Positions 37,787 to 47,907 of a stretch of 64,000 nucleotides of DNA are shown piece by piece; the stretch's first letter is position 1; every line of letters starts with the position of its first letter. The stretch is from Epsilonproteobacteria bacterium tcs-49 (GTDB lineage Bacteria > Campylobacterota > Campylobacteria > Campylobacterales > Sulfurovaceae). A program made the translations under genes and the position numbers. The stretch is from assembly GCA_002049495.1 (NCBI GenBank), contig LLYS01000006.1, positions 62,001 through 126,000 on the forward strand. The letters run 5' to 3'. The notes beneath the pieces were generated by a model. The model was given only the letters and a program-made list of their open reading frames with translations. It had not been told where the DNA came from and made no database searches.

Positions 37787-40450
37787 ATGTCACTGCAGGC
37801 AAAATTGACACTGTTAACGACGCTTATACTATCGGTTACGCTTATTTTCAGCAGTGTTATCTACCTGGAAAATCTTGACACCCTTTTTAAAGAGCAAACC
37901 CGTGCCAACCTTGAACATGACCGGGAGAAGGTGGCAAACCATTTTTCCGGCTTGAAGCGGCAGCTAAGCGACGTGACCGCACGGGCGGCGGAGGATATCC
38001 AGATCAAAGCGCCGCTGTATCTGCTTTCGCGCTATCAAACGGCCGCCGGGACGTTTGAGCATGAGAAGCGGAAAATGCAGGAGTATCTGCAGCGCTGGTT
38101 CCACCCCCGATTGGATACGGCTATCGCCGTTTTTGATACGCAGCGGCGGCTGGTAGCCATCGCACGCAAAGACAATGCCCGATTAAACGGTTATGTTTCC
38201 TTGGACAAAGAGGGCGACAGAGGCTTTGTGGATCCCCGGGGCCGATGGGTGGGGGAAAACGATCTTGCAACCCTTTCGACACTGGAAACCGCAGCGATGG
38301 AGAGGGTCAAAGGCGTGTATGAAAAGGGAGTATACAAGCTCATCAAAACCCAAAAGGTGATCTCCAACGATCAAAAAGCGGGGTATATACAGCTGTGTTA
38401 CTACTTCGGTCCCGCGCAGATGGAGAAGCTCAATCGCGACCTGATCTATCGGGGGTACTTCCAGATCGCAAAGAACCGCTATATCCTGCCTGAGGGCTAC
38501 GGTGATAAACTTCTGGCCCAGGGCAAAAGTGAAGATTTCGCTTTGAACCGTATGGCGGTGGAACGCCCCTTTGAAAAAGGGCAGCTGTCTTTGCACCTGC
38601 TTGTGGATAAACGGATGATCCGGCAGCAGCGAAGCGATACGATTATCAAGCTCATAAGCGTATGGGTTTTGACCATTTTGGCGGTTTACGGTATCTCCTG
38701 GCTCTTTAGCCGTCGCTTTTTCACCACCCCCATAGCCCAGCTGCGAAGTGCGATCAAATCGATCAAACAGCACCGCTACGAAGAGATCACGGTGCAAAGC
38801 AACGATGAGTTGGGAAAGATCATCAAAGAGTTCAACACCCTCTTTACCCAGCTTTCAAAAAACTACGCCTCTTTGGAGAGTTATAAGCAGGCGATGGATG
38901 CGGGAAGTATCGTTAGCAAAAGCGACCGCAGCGGCAAGATCACGTACGTCAATGAAAAGTTTTGTCAAGTCAGCGGCTACAGCAAGGAGGAGCTGCTGGG
39001 CAAACCGCACAACATTATCCGCCACCCCGACATGCCCGCGGAAGCGTTTCGTAAAATGTGGGAAACCATAGAGGGGAAGAGGATTTGGAAGGGGATCGTT
39101 AAAAACAGGCGTAAAGACGGCAGTTACTACTGGATCGATTCGGTCATCTGTCCCATCTTGAATGAAAACGGCGAGATAGAGGAGTATATCGCCGTTCGCA
39201 GGGATATTACCGAATTGGTGGATAAGCGCCAGGAGTTGCAAAACATTGTGGATTATGATCAGCTTACCGATCTGGGGACGCGCCATAAACTGCATAACGA
39301 TTTGGAAAAAAGCAAGCAGGGATGCCTGGCCGTTATCAATCTAGACCGCTTCAGACAGATCAACGATCTTTACGGTCACAGCTTCGGAGACAGGGTTATC
39401 CGTGCCGTAGCCAAGCAGATGCAAGCGGCGGTACACGGGGATTACAACCTCTACCGCCTCCAGGGCGACGAGTTTGTGGTAACCGCGCCGTGGCGCTTGA
39501 AAGGGGAGTTTGTCCAAAAGATCGAACAGCTTATCAACGCGCTGGAAAACTATGGATTTACCTTTGACAAGGAGGAGGTTTCCATTACCGTAAGTGCCGG
39601 GATCAGCTTCGAACTTCCCCACTCGCAACTCTTGACCGCGGATATGGCGCTGCGTATCGCTAAAAAACAGGGGAGATCCTATATCGTTTACAGCAGTGAA
39701 AACAGCCTCAACAGCGTTTATGAAAACAATATCAAGTGGACGAAGAAGCTCAAAGCCGCCATCGCCGAAGATCGTATCGTACCCTTTTTCCAACCCATCG
39801 TAAACAATGAAACCATGGCGTATGAAAAGTATGAGTGTCTGGTACGGATGCTCGATGAGGAGCAGGGCAAAGTGGTCTCACCGTTTTTCTTCCTCGATAT
39901 CGCCAAAAAGACCAAGCAGTACAGCCAGCTGACCAGGATCATGGCGCGCAAAAGTTTTGAAACTTTCCGCAATCGAAGCGAGCAGTTTTCCCTCAACGTG
40001 ACCGTCGAAGATATCGTCAACGACGAGATCCGAAACTACCTCTACGCTTTGCTTCAGGAGTACTCCATCGGAGAGCGGGTTGTGTTTGAGATCGTCGAAA
40101 GCGAATCGATCGATAATTACGAACAGGTGATAAGCTTTATCGAAACGGTCAAGGCGCAGGGCTGCAAAATCGCCATCGACGATTTCGGAACGGGGTACTC
40201 AAACTTCGAGTATCTGTTGCGCCTCAAAGCCGATCTGATTAAGATCGACGGTTCCTTGATCAAGCACCTTGACAGCAGCCGCGAAGCCCAGATCGTCGTG
40301 GGGGTTATCGTGGATTTTGCCAAACAGATGGGGATCCAGATCGTCGCGGAATTTGTGGAAAATGAGCAGATTTTGGAAAAACTCAAAGCGATGGGGATCG
40401 AGTATTCCCAGGGGTATCACTTCAGCGCGCCTCTGCAAACGCTGAAGTAG
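37787..40450 (+). CDS. PAS-GGDEF-EAL membrane receptor, probable c-di-GMP phosphodiesterase
   Basis: An 887-residue signalling protein. TM segments near 6-26 and 286-308 flank a Cache-like periplasmic domain of about 260 residues. HAMP follows, then a PAS domain of Aer type (KITYVNEKFCQVSGYS, NIIRHPDMP), then GGDEF and EAL domains. The GGDEF motif is QGDEF (RLQGDEF), which lacks the first Gly and is probably inactive as a cyclase. The EAL domain has ECL in the signature, but keeps LNVTVED, FEIVESES, IDDFGTGYSNFEYL, LIKID and VAEFVEN, so phosphodiesterase activity is likely. The PAS with IIRHPDMP often senses redox or energy state. Confidence 0.9.
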   Translation: MSLQAKLTLLTTLILSVTLIFSSVIYLENLDTLFKEQTRANLEHDREKVANHFSGLKRQLSDVTARAAEDIQIKAPLYLLSRYQTAAGTFEHEKRKMQEYLQRWFHPRLDTAIAVFDTQRRLVAIARKDNARLNGYVSLDKEGDRGFVDPRGRWVGENDLATLSTLETAAMERVKGVYEKGVYKLIKTQKVISNDQKAGYIQLCYYFGPAQMEKLNRDLIYRGYFQIAKNRYILPEGYGDKLLAQGKSEDFALNRMAVERPFEKGQLSLHLLVDKRMIRQQRSDTIIKLISVWVLTILAVYGISWLFSRRFFTTPIAQLRSAIKSIKQHRYEEITVQSNDELGKIIKEFNTLFTQLSKNYASLESYKQAMDAGSIVSKSDRSGKITYVNEKFCQVSGYSKEELLGKPHNIIRHPDMPAEAFRKMWETIEGKRIWKGIVKNRRKDGSYYWIDSVICPILNENGEIEEYIAVRRDITELVDKRQELQNIVDYDQLTDLGTRHKLHNDLEKSKQGCLAVINLDRFRQINDLYGHSFGDRVIRAVAKQMQAAVHGDYNLYRLQGDEFVVTAPWRLKGEFVQKIEQLINALENYGFTFDKEEVSITVSAGISFELPHSQLLTADMALRIAKKQGRSYIVYSSENSLNSVYENNIKWTKKLKAAIAEDRIVPFFQPIVNNETMAYEKYECLVRMLDEEQGKVVSPFFFLDIAKKTKQYSQLTRIMARKSFETFRNRSEQFSLNVTVEDIVNDEIRNYLYALLQEYSIGERVVFEIVESESIDNYEQVISFIETVKAQGCKIAIDDFGTGYSNFEYLLRLKADLIKIDGSLIKHLDSSREAQIVVGVIVDFAKQMGIQIVAEFVENEQILEKLKAMGIEYSQGYHFSAPLQTLK

Positions 40451-40456
40451 GGGGCT

Positions 40457-40954
40457 TTAGCTGTAGGCTCCGATGTAGATCGATTTGCCAAAGTGCATCA
40501 CTTGATCGCAATCTTTGAAATCCTTTTTCGTGGCGCGAAAGAGCGTCATCCCCTCCTGTGCCCACTGGATCACTTCTCTTAACTTTTTGGAGGGCTTTAC
40601 AAATTGCCATCGCCCGATGGTGACTACCTGGCTGGCGAAATCTTCCCTGTTTTTCTTAAAGGTCATGTGGGAGATCAGTCCATGCTTTGAAAGGGTGCGC
40701 AGGCGGATCATCCCTTTGAGGTTGGTGCATCTGCCGTAGGCTTCAAGCAGCTTTTCCGCGGCGTTTCGCACCTTTTTATGATCATGCCCGGTACGGGTTT
40801 GCAAAACAGTTTTGCGGATCACCATCACCCCGTCGATCTCTTCGTGGATCCCCATGGAGCGCAGGTTTTCATCGGTGGTACCGTATTTGATATGCAGTTC
40901 GCGCAGTAAGACGCAATCGGGCATCAATTCGATCATGATCCATCTTTCTTTCAT
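40457..40954 (-). CDS. Hypothetical protein
   Basis: A 165-residue soluble basic protein with no recognised domain. It contains RTGHDHKKVRNAAEKLLEAY, then SKHGLISHMTFKKNREDFAS and ends GKSIYIGAYS. The start may be the ATG at 40954 or the one at 40936; neither has a strong ribosome site. The helical, basic middle could bind nucleic acid, but this is only a guess. It is convergent with the c-di-GMP receptor and divergent from sbcD. Confidence 0.6.
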   Translation of the reverse strand: MKERWIMIELMPDCVLLRELHIKYGTTDENLRSMGIHEEIDGVMVIRKTVLQTRTGHDHKKVRNAAEKLLEAYGRCTNLKGMIRLRTLSKHGLISHMTFKKNREDFASQVVTIGRWQFVKPSKKLREVIQWAQEGMTLFRATKKDFKDCDQVMHFGKSIYIGAYS

Positions 40955-41068
40955 TTTTTGTGTACTCGTTTGATTATAGCATAAAAATATTTCCCCTTTA
41001 TGTCAAAACCCGTATCTTTACAGTTTCAGCCCAATTTGATTACAATACAGGGAAAAAACGGAGCGCAT

Positions 41069-42259
41069 TTGAAGCTACTGCACACTTCCGATTGGCATCT
41101 GGGACAAAACTTTATGGGACAAAGCAGGCAAAGCGAGCATGAAGCTTTTTTGACCTGGCTGCTTGAGCGTATAGAGGAGAAACGGGTCGAGGTTTTGCTC
41201 GTCGCCGGCGACATCTTCGATACGGGTACGCCGCCAAATTACGCTTTGGAGATCTATTACAACTTTTTAAAGCGCTTAGCTTCGATCGAAACGCTGCAAA
41301 CGGCGATCATCACCGCGGGAAACCACGACTCCGTAGCTACGCTCAAAGCCCCCAAGCAGCTTTTGCAAGCGTTGAACGTCCACGTCATCGCAAGCGGGGA
41401 TGAGAGCGAAGAGGAGGTGATTCCCGTCTATAAAGATGACAGGTTGCAAGCGGTGGTCTGCGCCGTCCCCTTTTTGCGCGATAGCGTCATCCGCCAATCC
41501 GCAAGCGCGCAGACGAGCAGCGACAAAGAAAAGCTGGCCAACGAGGGGATCAAGGCTTATTATGAAAACACCTATGAAAAGGCCCGCAAGCTCAAAGGCG
41601 AAGCGGAGGTACCCATCATCGCCACGGGGCATTTGACCACAGTAGGTAGCCGCACCAGCGAAAGCGAGCGTGATATCTACATCGGCGGGACGCTTGATAT
41701 CGGCGGGGATTATCTGGCGGAGATGTTCGACTACGTCGCTTTGGGGCATCTGCACATCAATCAGAAGGTCAAAAGCGAGCGGGTGCGCTACAGCGGTTCT
41801 CCCATACCGCTGAGTTTCAGCGAAGCCAACAATACCCAAAAGGTCAATCTCGTCACCTTTGAAAAAGGGGGTATGGACGTAGAGCTGCTGGAGGTGCCCA
41901 AAACCCGAGACCTGATCATACTCAAAGGCGATGCCGAAACGGTGCAGGGCGAGCTGGAAAAGATAGTGGATACAACGGCGTGGATAGAGGTGCACTTAGA
42001 TGACGATAATCCGATGCAGGCCAACACCGAGATACGCGAAAAAGCTGCCGAGTCGGGGGTGACACTGCTGGCGGTAAAGGTGCAAAAAAGCCAAAAACAG
42101 CTGCGTGCCAGGGAGCTCAAAGCGATCAGCCTGGAGGAACTGAGCATCTCCCAGGTTTTTGACAAGCGTTTGGAACAGGAAGCCTTAGAGGATAAGCGGT
42201 TGGAAAGAAAGCTCAAAGAAAACTTTGCCGCCGTGGTTGAGAGGGTGCAGAACCGATGA
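41069..42259 (+). CDS. sbcD: Exonuclease SbcCD, nuclease subunit SbcD
   Basis: SbcD is the Mre11-type nuclease that with SbcC cuts hairpins and blocked DNA ends. The 396-residue product from the TTG at 41069 starts LLHTSDWHLGQNF and contains the metallophosphatase motifs LLVAGDIFDTG, ITAGNHDSV, ATGHLT and VALGHLHINQ. I prefer this start to the ATG at 41000 because the first phosphoesterase motif lies directly after it and CGGAG precedes it. The stop overlaps the sbcC start (ATGA). Confidence 0.93.
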   Translation: MKLLHTSDWHLGQNFMGQSRQSEHEAFLTWLLERIEEKRVEVLLVAGDIFDTGTPPNYALEIYYNFLKRLASIETLQTAIITAGNHDSVATLKAPKQLLQALNVHVIASGDESEEEVIPVYKDDRLQAVVCAVPFLRDSVIRQSASAQTSSDKEKLANEGIKAYYENTYEKARKLKGEAEVPIIATGHLTTVGSRTSESERDIYIGGTLDIGGDYLAEMFDYVALGHLHINQKVKSERVRYSGSPIPLSFSEANNTQKVNLVTFEKGGMDVELLEVPKTRDLIILKGDAETVQGELEKIVDTTAWIEVHLDDDNPMQANTEIREKAAESGVTLLAVKVQKSQKQLRARELKAISLEELSISQVFDKRLEQEALEDKRLERKLKENFAAVVERVQNR

Positions 42260-45200
42260 AGATACGTAAACTCAGAGCACTCAATATCAATTCGCTCAAA
42301 GGCGAAACAGAGATCGATTTTGAAACCTTTTTAGAAGGGGCATCGCTGTTTGCCATCACCGGACCCACGGGAGCGGGCAAGAGTACGATCCTCGATATCA
42401 TCACCTGCGCGCTGTACGGCAGAACGCCGAGACTGAGCAATCCCAACGACTTGATGAGCCGCCACAGCGGCGAGTGTTTTTGCGAAGTGGAGTTTGCTAT
42501 CAATGAGAGGGTATATCGCTGCTCCTGGAGCCAGAAGCGCGCGTATAAAAAGGCTGATGGCAACTTCCAAACGGCGAAGATGGAGCTGGCGGAGGTACAA
42601 AGCGGGAAAGTGTTGGAATCCAAGCTGCGTGAAGTCCCCAAAAAGGTCCAGGAGCTTTCGGGGCTGGATTTTGAGCGCTTTACCCAGTCGATGATGCTGG
42701 CACAGGGCTCCTTCGACGCCTTTTTTAAAGCCAAAGAAAATGACCGTTCCAGCCTGCTGGAGCGCATAACGGGTACGCAGGTGTATAAGCAGATTTCGCA
42801 GGAGGTGTATGAAACCTACGCCCAGAAAAAGCGCGAGATCGAGCTGGAGGAAAACGCCCTGGGGGCGATCGAGCTGCTGGAAAAGGAGCAACGGGAGCAA
42901 AAATCACAAACCCTGAGCGAATACGGCAAGCGAAAGCGACAGCTGGATGCGCGGGAGGGGGAGCTTAAAAAGATCGCCGCGTGGCAGCAGGGGCTGCAAA
43001 CGCTGGAGCGCGACAGCGCGGCGCAAAAGATCGAGTATGAAAAAGCGCGTACGCAGATGGAGCAAAACGGTGCGCTGTTTAACAGGCTCGAACTGGCAAA
43101 AAAAGCCGGACGGGCGCAAGAGATCTACCGGGAGAGGGAGCTTTTGCGTCAAACTATCGCCGAAGACGCGCGGCAGCTGGGGCAACTGGAGCGTCAAAGC
43201 AGCGAGTGCGCGCGGGAGATAGGGACAAAGCAGCACGAAGCAGACGCCGCGCAAAAAGCGCTGGCGGAAGAAAAAAGCGGCTACGAAGCGCAAACGGCCA
43301 AGCTCAAGCGGCTGCGCGAGCTGCGCACACAGATCGAGAGTATCCGCTCCAGACAGCACCGGCTGGAGCAAAAGTGCGCCCAAAGCACAGAGGAAGCGGC
43401 GCGTCTGCTGGAGCTATCAGGCGGGGCGGAGCAAGCCGGGATAGAGCAGCGCTACGAGAAGCTCAGCGAAGAGATCGCGCAGCTGACTACGAGCGCGCAG
43501 GAGTTGGAGCAAGAGTGCGAAAAGCTTGAAAGCCGGGGGGATTCCGAGCGCAGGGAGGAGAGTCTGCGAACACGGCTGCACGAGAGTGAAAAGCTGCTCG
43601 AAGCGGTACAAAACTACGAGCAAAACAGCCAAACCCTGCACACCCGTAAGCAGGAAAAAAAGCGCCTGGAGGAGTCGGTAGAACAGGGAAGCCGCGAAAA
43701 CGCGGAGAAAGCCAAGCTGGTAGCGCAGATGCAAAAAAGTCTGGAACTTTTGCAAGACAAGCGGGAGCATGAATTGCTTATTAAAAAATATGAAAGCGAT
43801 AGAGCCAGATTGCGGCAGGGGCAGGAGTGTTTCCTGTGCGGCGCGAAGGAGCACCCCTACATCGACCACGGGCTCAATACCGACCCCGAGGGGACGCAGG
43901 AGCAGATACAGCGGCAGGAGCGGCAGCTGCAGGAGGAAAACGCCCGACTGCGCCAAAGCGAGATAGAGCTGGGGGCCAACCGCTCGCGCCATGACAGCGT
44001 AACCGAGCAGCTCGCAACGCTGGAGCTAGAGCAGCAGAGGATAGAACAGATCTTTGCCCAAAACGGCTTTACCTATGAAAAGCAAGCGCGGGAGCGGCTG
44101 GAGGCGCAGAAAAGGGAGGCAGAAACCCGTCTTGGGGAGATGATCGCTTCGCGAAAGCAGCAACGGCACCTGCAGGAGCAAAGAAAGAGGGTAGAGCAAA
44201 ACCGTAACGAAAAGATCCGCCTGCAGATACGGGTGCAGAGTCTTCTGGAGGGGCTCAAAGAGGCGACAAAAGAGCGCAAAGAGGCGGCAAAGGAGGCTGA
44301 AGCGCTGCAAGAGCAGGGCAAAGCGGTGCTGGACGTGGCGGACCCGGACACCTTTGAGCAAAACCTCATCCGCCGCTATGAAACGGTGCAGCAGCGAGCA
44401 AACGCTGCGCAAAACCGGCTGGCACAGCTGCGCTCGACGCAAGAAGCGCTCCAGACGCAGATAAAGCAGCTGCGAACCAAGCAAGAAAGCGACGAGGCGA
44501 AGCGAAAAGCCGTAAACGAAGAGTTCGCCCAAGCGCTGCGGGAGCAGGGCTTTGCCGATGAGGAGGAGTTTGCGGCCGCACTTTTGGACCCGGGTGAGTA
44601 TGAGGAGTTGGCAAAGCGGTGCGAGCAGCTGCAGCGCGACTACGAGCGCATCCAAACCCTGCAAAAGGAAACGGCGCGCAAACTCAAAGAGCAGCAGGCC
44701 CTCAAGCTAAGCGATAAAAGCCTACAGGAGGTGACACGGGAGCTTGCCGCGCTGCAAGAGGAGATAGACACGCTGCAAAAACGGATCGGCAGCGTGGAAA
44801 AGGAGCTGGAGATCGATGCGGCCAACCGCCGAAAACATGCGCAAAAGATCGAGCATATCGAGCGTAAAAAGGAGGCGTTTGCGGTGTGGGTCAAACTCAA
44901 CGAGATGGTCGGCTCCTCCAGCGGCGACAAATTCGCCAAATTCGCCCAGGGGATTACGCTCGATCAATTGATCTATCTGGCAAATAGGCACCTGCGCATC
45001 CTCAGCCCCCGCTATGAGCTCCAAAGGGCAGAAGACGCGAACAAGCAGCTCGAGATCGAGATTATCGACGGGTTCCAGGGGGACGCGGTGCGTCCGGTCA
45101 GTACGCTCTCCGGCGGCGAGAGCTTTATCGTCAGCCTCTCTTTGGCGCTGGGGCTTTCCAATCTGGCAAGCCAAAAGATCGCCATCGATTCGCTGTTTTT

Positions 45201-45390
45201 GGACGAGGGATTCGGCACGCTGGACGGGCAGAGCCTGGAGCTGGCACTCAATGCGCTGAACAGGCTGCAAGACAGCGGCAAGATGGTGGGCGTGATTTCG
45301 CACGTCGAAGCGCTCAAAGAGCGGATACCGCTGCAGATAAAGGTGGTGCCTAAGGGTGATGGGACAAGCAGGGTGGAGATGAGTGAGTAG
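42256..45390 (+). CDS. sbcC: Exonuclease SbcCD, ATPase subunit SbcC
   Basis: A 1044-residue SMC/Rad50-type ATPase. Walker A GPTGAGKSTILD is near residue 36. Two long coiled-coil arms surround a zinc-hook centre with ECFLCGAKEHPY near residue 525 (the CxxC that joins two molecules; usually CPxC). The C-terminal lobe has the signature LSGGESFIVSLSLALGLS and Walker B LFLDEGFGTLDG. It forms the DNA-end-processing complex with the overlapping sbcD product. Length and domain plan are normal. Confidence 0.96.
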   Translation: MKIRKLRALNINSLKGETEIDFETFLEGASLFAITGPTGAGKSTILDIITCALYGRTPRLSNPNDLMSRHSGECFCEVEFAINERVYRCSWSQKRAYKKADGNFQTAKMELAEVQSGKVLESKLREVPKKVQELSGLDFERFTQSMMLAQGSFDAFFKAKENDRSSLLERITGTQVYKQISQEVYETYAQKKREIELEENALGAIELLEKEQREQKSQTLSEYGKRKRQLDAREGELKKIAAWQQGLQTLERDSAAQKIEYEKARTQMEQNGALFNRLELAKKAGRAQEIYRERELLRQTIAEDARQLGQLERQSSECAREIGTKQHEADAAQKALAEEKSGYEAQTAKLKRLRELRTQIESIRSRQHRLEQKCAQSTEEAARLLELSGGAEQAGIEQRYEKLSEEIAQLTTSAQELEQECEKLESRGDSERREESLRTRLHESEKLLEAVQNYEQNSQTLHTRKQEKKRLEESVEQGSRENAEKAKLVAQMQKSLELLQDKREHELLIKKYESDRARLRQGQECFLCGAKEHPYIDHGLNTDPEGTQEQIQRQERQLQEENARLRQSEIELGANRSRHDSVTEQLATLELEQQRIEQIFAQNGFTYEKQARERLEAQKREAETRLGEMIASRKQQRHLQEQRKRVEQNRNEKIRLQIRVQSLLEGLKEATKERKEAAKEAEALQEQGKAVLDVADPDTFEQNLIRRYETVQQRANAAQNRLAQLRSTQEALQTQIKQLRTKQESDEAKRKAVNEEFAQALREQGFADEEEFAAALLDPGEYEELAKRCEQLQRDYERIQTLQKETARKLKEQQALKLSDKSLQEVTRELAALQEEIDTLQKRIGSVEKELEIDAANRRKHAQKIEHIERKKEAFAVWVKLNEMVGSSSGDKFAKFAQGITLDQLIYLANRHLRILSPRYELQRAEDANKQLEIEIIDGFQGDAVRPVSTLSGGESFIVSLSLALGLSNLASQKIAIDSLFLDEGFGTLDGQSLELALNALNRLQDSGKMVGVISHVEALKERIPLQIKVVPKGDGTSRVEMSE

Positions 45391-45525
45391 GGTGCAGTAT
45401 GCGTACATCGGTAAGCTCTCTTACGTGTTTAAACCCCTTTGTCACCATTTTGCGCTAAAATAAGAGCAACAATAAAGATAAAGGGAGCACAGGCAGATGT
45501 CCGTGGCGCATAGGTAGCTGATCAA

Positions 45526-47820
45526 ATGAAACGTTTTTTACTTCTGTTTCTACTCCTTCTTTCTCCCAATCTTTGTGCGAATGATCGCCCCGGAAACACG
45601 GCCACCATCGGCTTGCCCGCATTTTGGGACAAGGAGCGGACGCGAAAGCAGTGGGAGCCTTTGGTACAGTATTTGACAAAAGCCACGGGTACCGCGTTTG
45701 AGCTGAAGGTCGGTGGTTTAGACGAGCTGGAACAAGCCGTCGCGCAAAAACAGATCGATTTTATCTTCATCAACCCCTCTATCTATGTTCTTTACACCTA
45801 TCGCTATGGATTGTCTTCTCCTTTGGCAACGGTGATCAACCGTATCGGCGATCAACGTGTGCGTCAATTTGCGGGGGTGGTTTTCACCTCTGCTGACAAC
45901 AGTGCCATAGACTCTTTGCGTGATTTAAAGGGGAAAAAGATAGCCGCAGTTTCTCCGCAGTCCCTTGCTGCGTATCAGATGCAGCGGTATGAGTTGTTGC
46001 AATTGGGGATCAAACTGCCTGAGGATGCGCAGATGCAGTTTACGGGTCTCCCGCTGCCGCAGGTGGTAAAAAGGGTACTATCCGGCGGTGCGGATGCGGG
46101 CTTTATGAGAGCGGGGGTTTTGGAAAAGATGCAGGCCAATGGGCAGCTGCCGCAAGATAGGGTAAAGATACTGGGGAGTTTAAACTCCCCCAACTTTCCC
46201 GTGGAGGTCAGTACCAGACTCTATCCCGAATGGCCCTTTGCGGCCCTTCAAGGCGTTTCCGATGAGTTGACGCGAAAGGTTTCCAATGCTTTACTCTCTC
46301 TGCCTTGGGACGGGGAGGTGGCTAAGAATCTACAGATTGTCGGCTTTAACGTTCCCGGAGACTACCGGGTCGTCGATCAGCTTCTTCAGGAGTTGCGGTT
46401 GCCGCCGTTTGACAAGCAGAGCGTGACGCTTGAGGATTTTTGGCAGACGTGGCAGTATCTTATCGTAGCGGGGTTGCTGCTGTTTTCACTGTTTTTGCTG
46501 GTTCTGCTGCTGGCGCTCAAAAGAAATTACAAAAAGCTGCTGCTTTCACAAAACCGGATCCATCATTTGGCCTATTACGACAGCTTGTCAGGGGTGCAAA
46601 ACCGTGTGAGCTTACTTGAGGATCTTGCCAGGTTAAAAGATAGCGAGGCGGATGCAACCGTTGTCTTGCTCAATCTGGATAGGTTTAAAAGTATAAACAG
46701 TGCAAGGGGCAGCCGGTTTTGCGATCATCTGCTGCAATTGATCGCAAAACATTTGATCTCACTTTTTGATTCCGATGCCACGATCTACCGTGTAGGGGCG
46801 GACGAGTTTGCGCTCATAGGGCAGGCAGCGGATAGAAGATGGTGTGATAAGCTTGCTACGTTGACGCATCTGTCACTGGAGCATGAGGGCGAGATGCTGC
46901 ACCTGTCTTTTAGCTTGGGCGTTAGTGATTTTCCCCTGCAAAAAGATGATTCTGCGGAAGCGGTACTCAAACGGGTGACGATCGCCCTGGCAGAAGCAAA
47001 AAGCAAAGGCGGCGCGCAGAAGATAAACTATCTCCAAACCATGGGGGAGCTGGTAAAACACGACTTCGAGATAGAGCGGGAGTTGCCCGAGGCGATACGA
47101 AACGATGAGTTGCAGCTTTATCTGCAGCCGCAGTTTGACAAGGAAAACATCCTCGTCTCGGCGGAGGTTCTGGTTCGGTGGCAGCATCCACGAAAGGGCG
47201 TCATCAGTCCGGGCGCCTTTATCCCCGTTGCGGAGCGTTCAAATCTTATAGTGGATATGGGAAGATGGGTATTAAAACGCAGTTTTGAGATGGTAGCAAA
47301 GTCCAAGGAGCAGGGCAAAGAGGTCGCTTTGTCTATCAACATCAGCGCAAAACACTTCAGACAGATCGATTTTGTGTCTCAAGTGGTGTCTCTATTGGAA
47401 AAAACGGGAGTGCAGGGCGATTTGATAACGCTCGAGGTGACTGAGAGCCTGTTTATAGACGATATTGAAGATATCATTTCAAAGATGCAGCAGCTTAGTC
47501 TACACGGCATCAAGTTTTCCATCGATGATTTCGGGACCGGGTACTCCTCGCTTAGCTATCTCAAGAAGCTGCCTATCCATGAGATAAAGATCGACAAAAC
47601 CTTTGTACAGGGTGCAACGACAAATGCAGATGATGCGGCGTTGGTGGAGATGATTATCGCCGTAGCGCATAAACTGCAGCTTCAGGTGGTCGCCGAAGGG
47701 GTGGAAACACAGGAGCAGGCGGATTTTCTCAACGCAAAAACGCAACTGCTCCACCAGGGCTTTTTATTCGGGCGACCAAAGCCGGCACAGGAGTGGTTGC
47801 AAAAGTGGGGAAGCCGATGA
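45526..47820 (+). CDS. PhnD-like sensor with GGDEF and EAL domains
   Basis: A 764-residue protein. A signal peptide (residues 1-18) leads into a periplasmic PhnD-type binding domain (TIGLPAFWDKERTRKQWEPL, DFIFINPSIY, DLKGKKIAAVSPQS) to about residue 285. A TM helix (about 307-330) is followed by GGDEF and EAL domains. The GGDEF site reads GADEF. The EAL signature is EVL, but SINISAKHF, LEVTES, IDDFGTGYSS, EIKID and VVAEGVET are kept, so it is probably a phosphodiesterase. The sensor domain suggests control by an oxyanion or other small periplasmic ligand; PhnD-like domains bind phosphonates or phosphite. Confidence 0.9.
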   Translation: MKRFLLLFLLLLSPNLCANDRPGNTATIGLPAFWDKERTRKQWEPLVQYLTKATGTAFELKVGGLDELEQAVAQKQIDFIFINPSIYVLYTYRYGLSSPLATVINRIGDQRVRQFAGVVFTSADNSAIDSLRDLKGKKIAAVSPQSLAAYQMQRYELLQLGIKLPEDAQMQFTGLPLPQVVKRVLSGGADAGFMRAGVLEKMQANGQLPQDRVKILGSLNSPNFPVEVSTRLYPEWPFAALQGVSDELTRKVSNALLSLPWDGEVAKNLQIVGFNVPGDYRVVDQLLQELRLPPFDKQSVTLEDFWQTWQYLIVAGLLLFSLFLLVLLLALKRNYKKLLLSQNRIHHLAYYDSLSGVQNRVSLLEDLARLKDSEADATVVLLNLDRFKSINSARGSRFCDHLLQLIAKHLISLFDSDATIYRVGADEFALIGQAADRRWCDKLATLTHLSLEHEGEMLHLSFSLGVSDFPLQKDDSAEAVLKRVTIALAEAKSKGGAQKINYLQTMGELVKHDFEIERELPEAIRNDELQLYLQPQFDKENILVSAEVLVRWQHPRKGVISPGAFIPVAERSNLIVDMGRWVLKRSFEMVAKSKEQGKEVALSINISAKHFRQIDFVSQVVSLLEKTGVQGDLITLEVTESLFIDDIEDIISKMQQLSLHGIKFSIDDFGTGYSSLSYLKKLPIHEIKIDKTFVQGATTNADDAALVEMIIAVAHKLQLQVVAEGVETQEQADFLNAKTQLLHQGFLFGRPKPAQEWLQKWGSR

Positions 47821-47907
47821 AAGCGAAGAGCAGTAAAATCTTCATGTTGGTTAACATAATATAAATTCTCTTGAAAATATATTCTCCGCACTCCGGCGCT
47901 TTGCACC

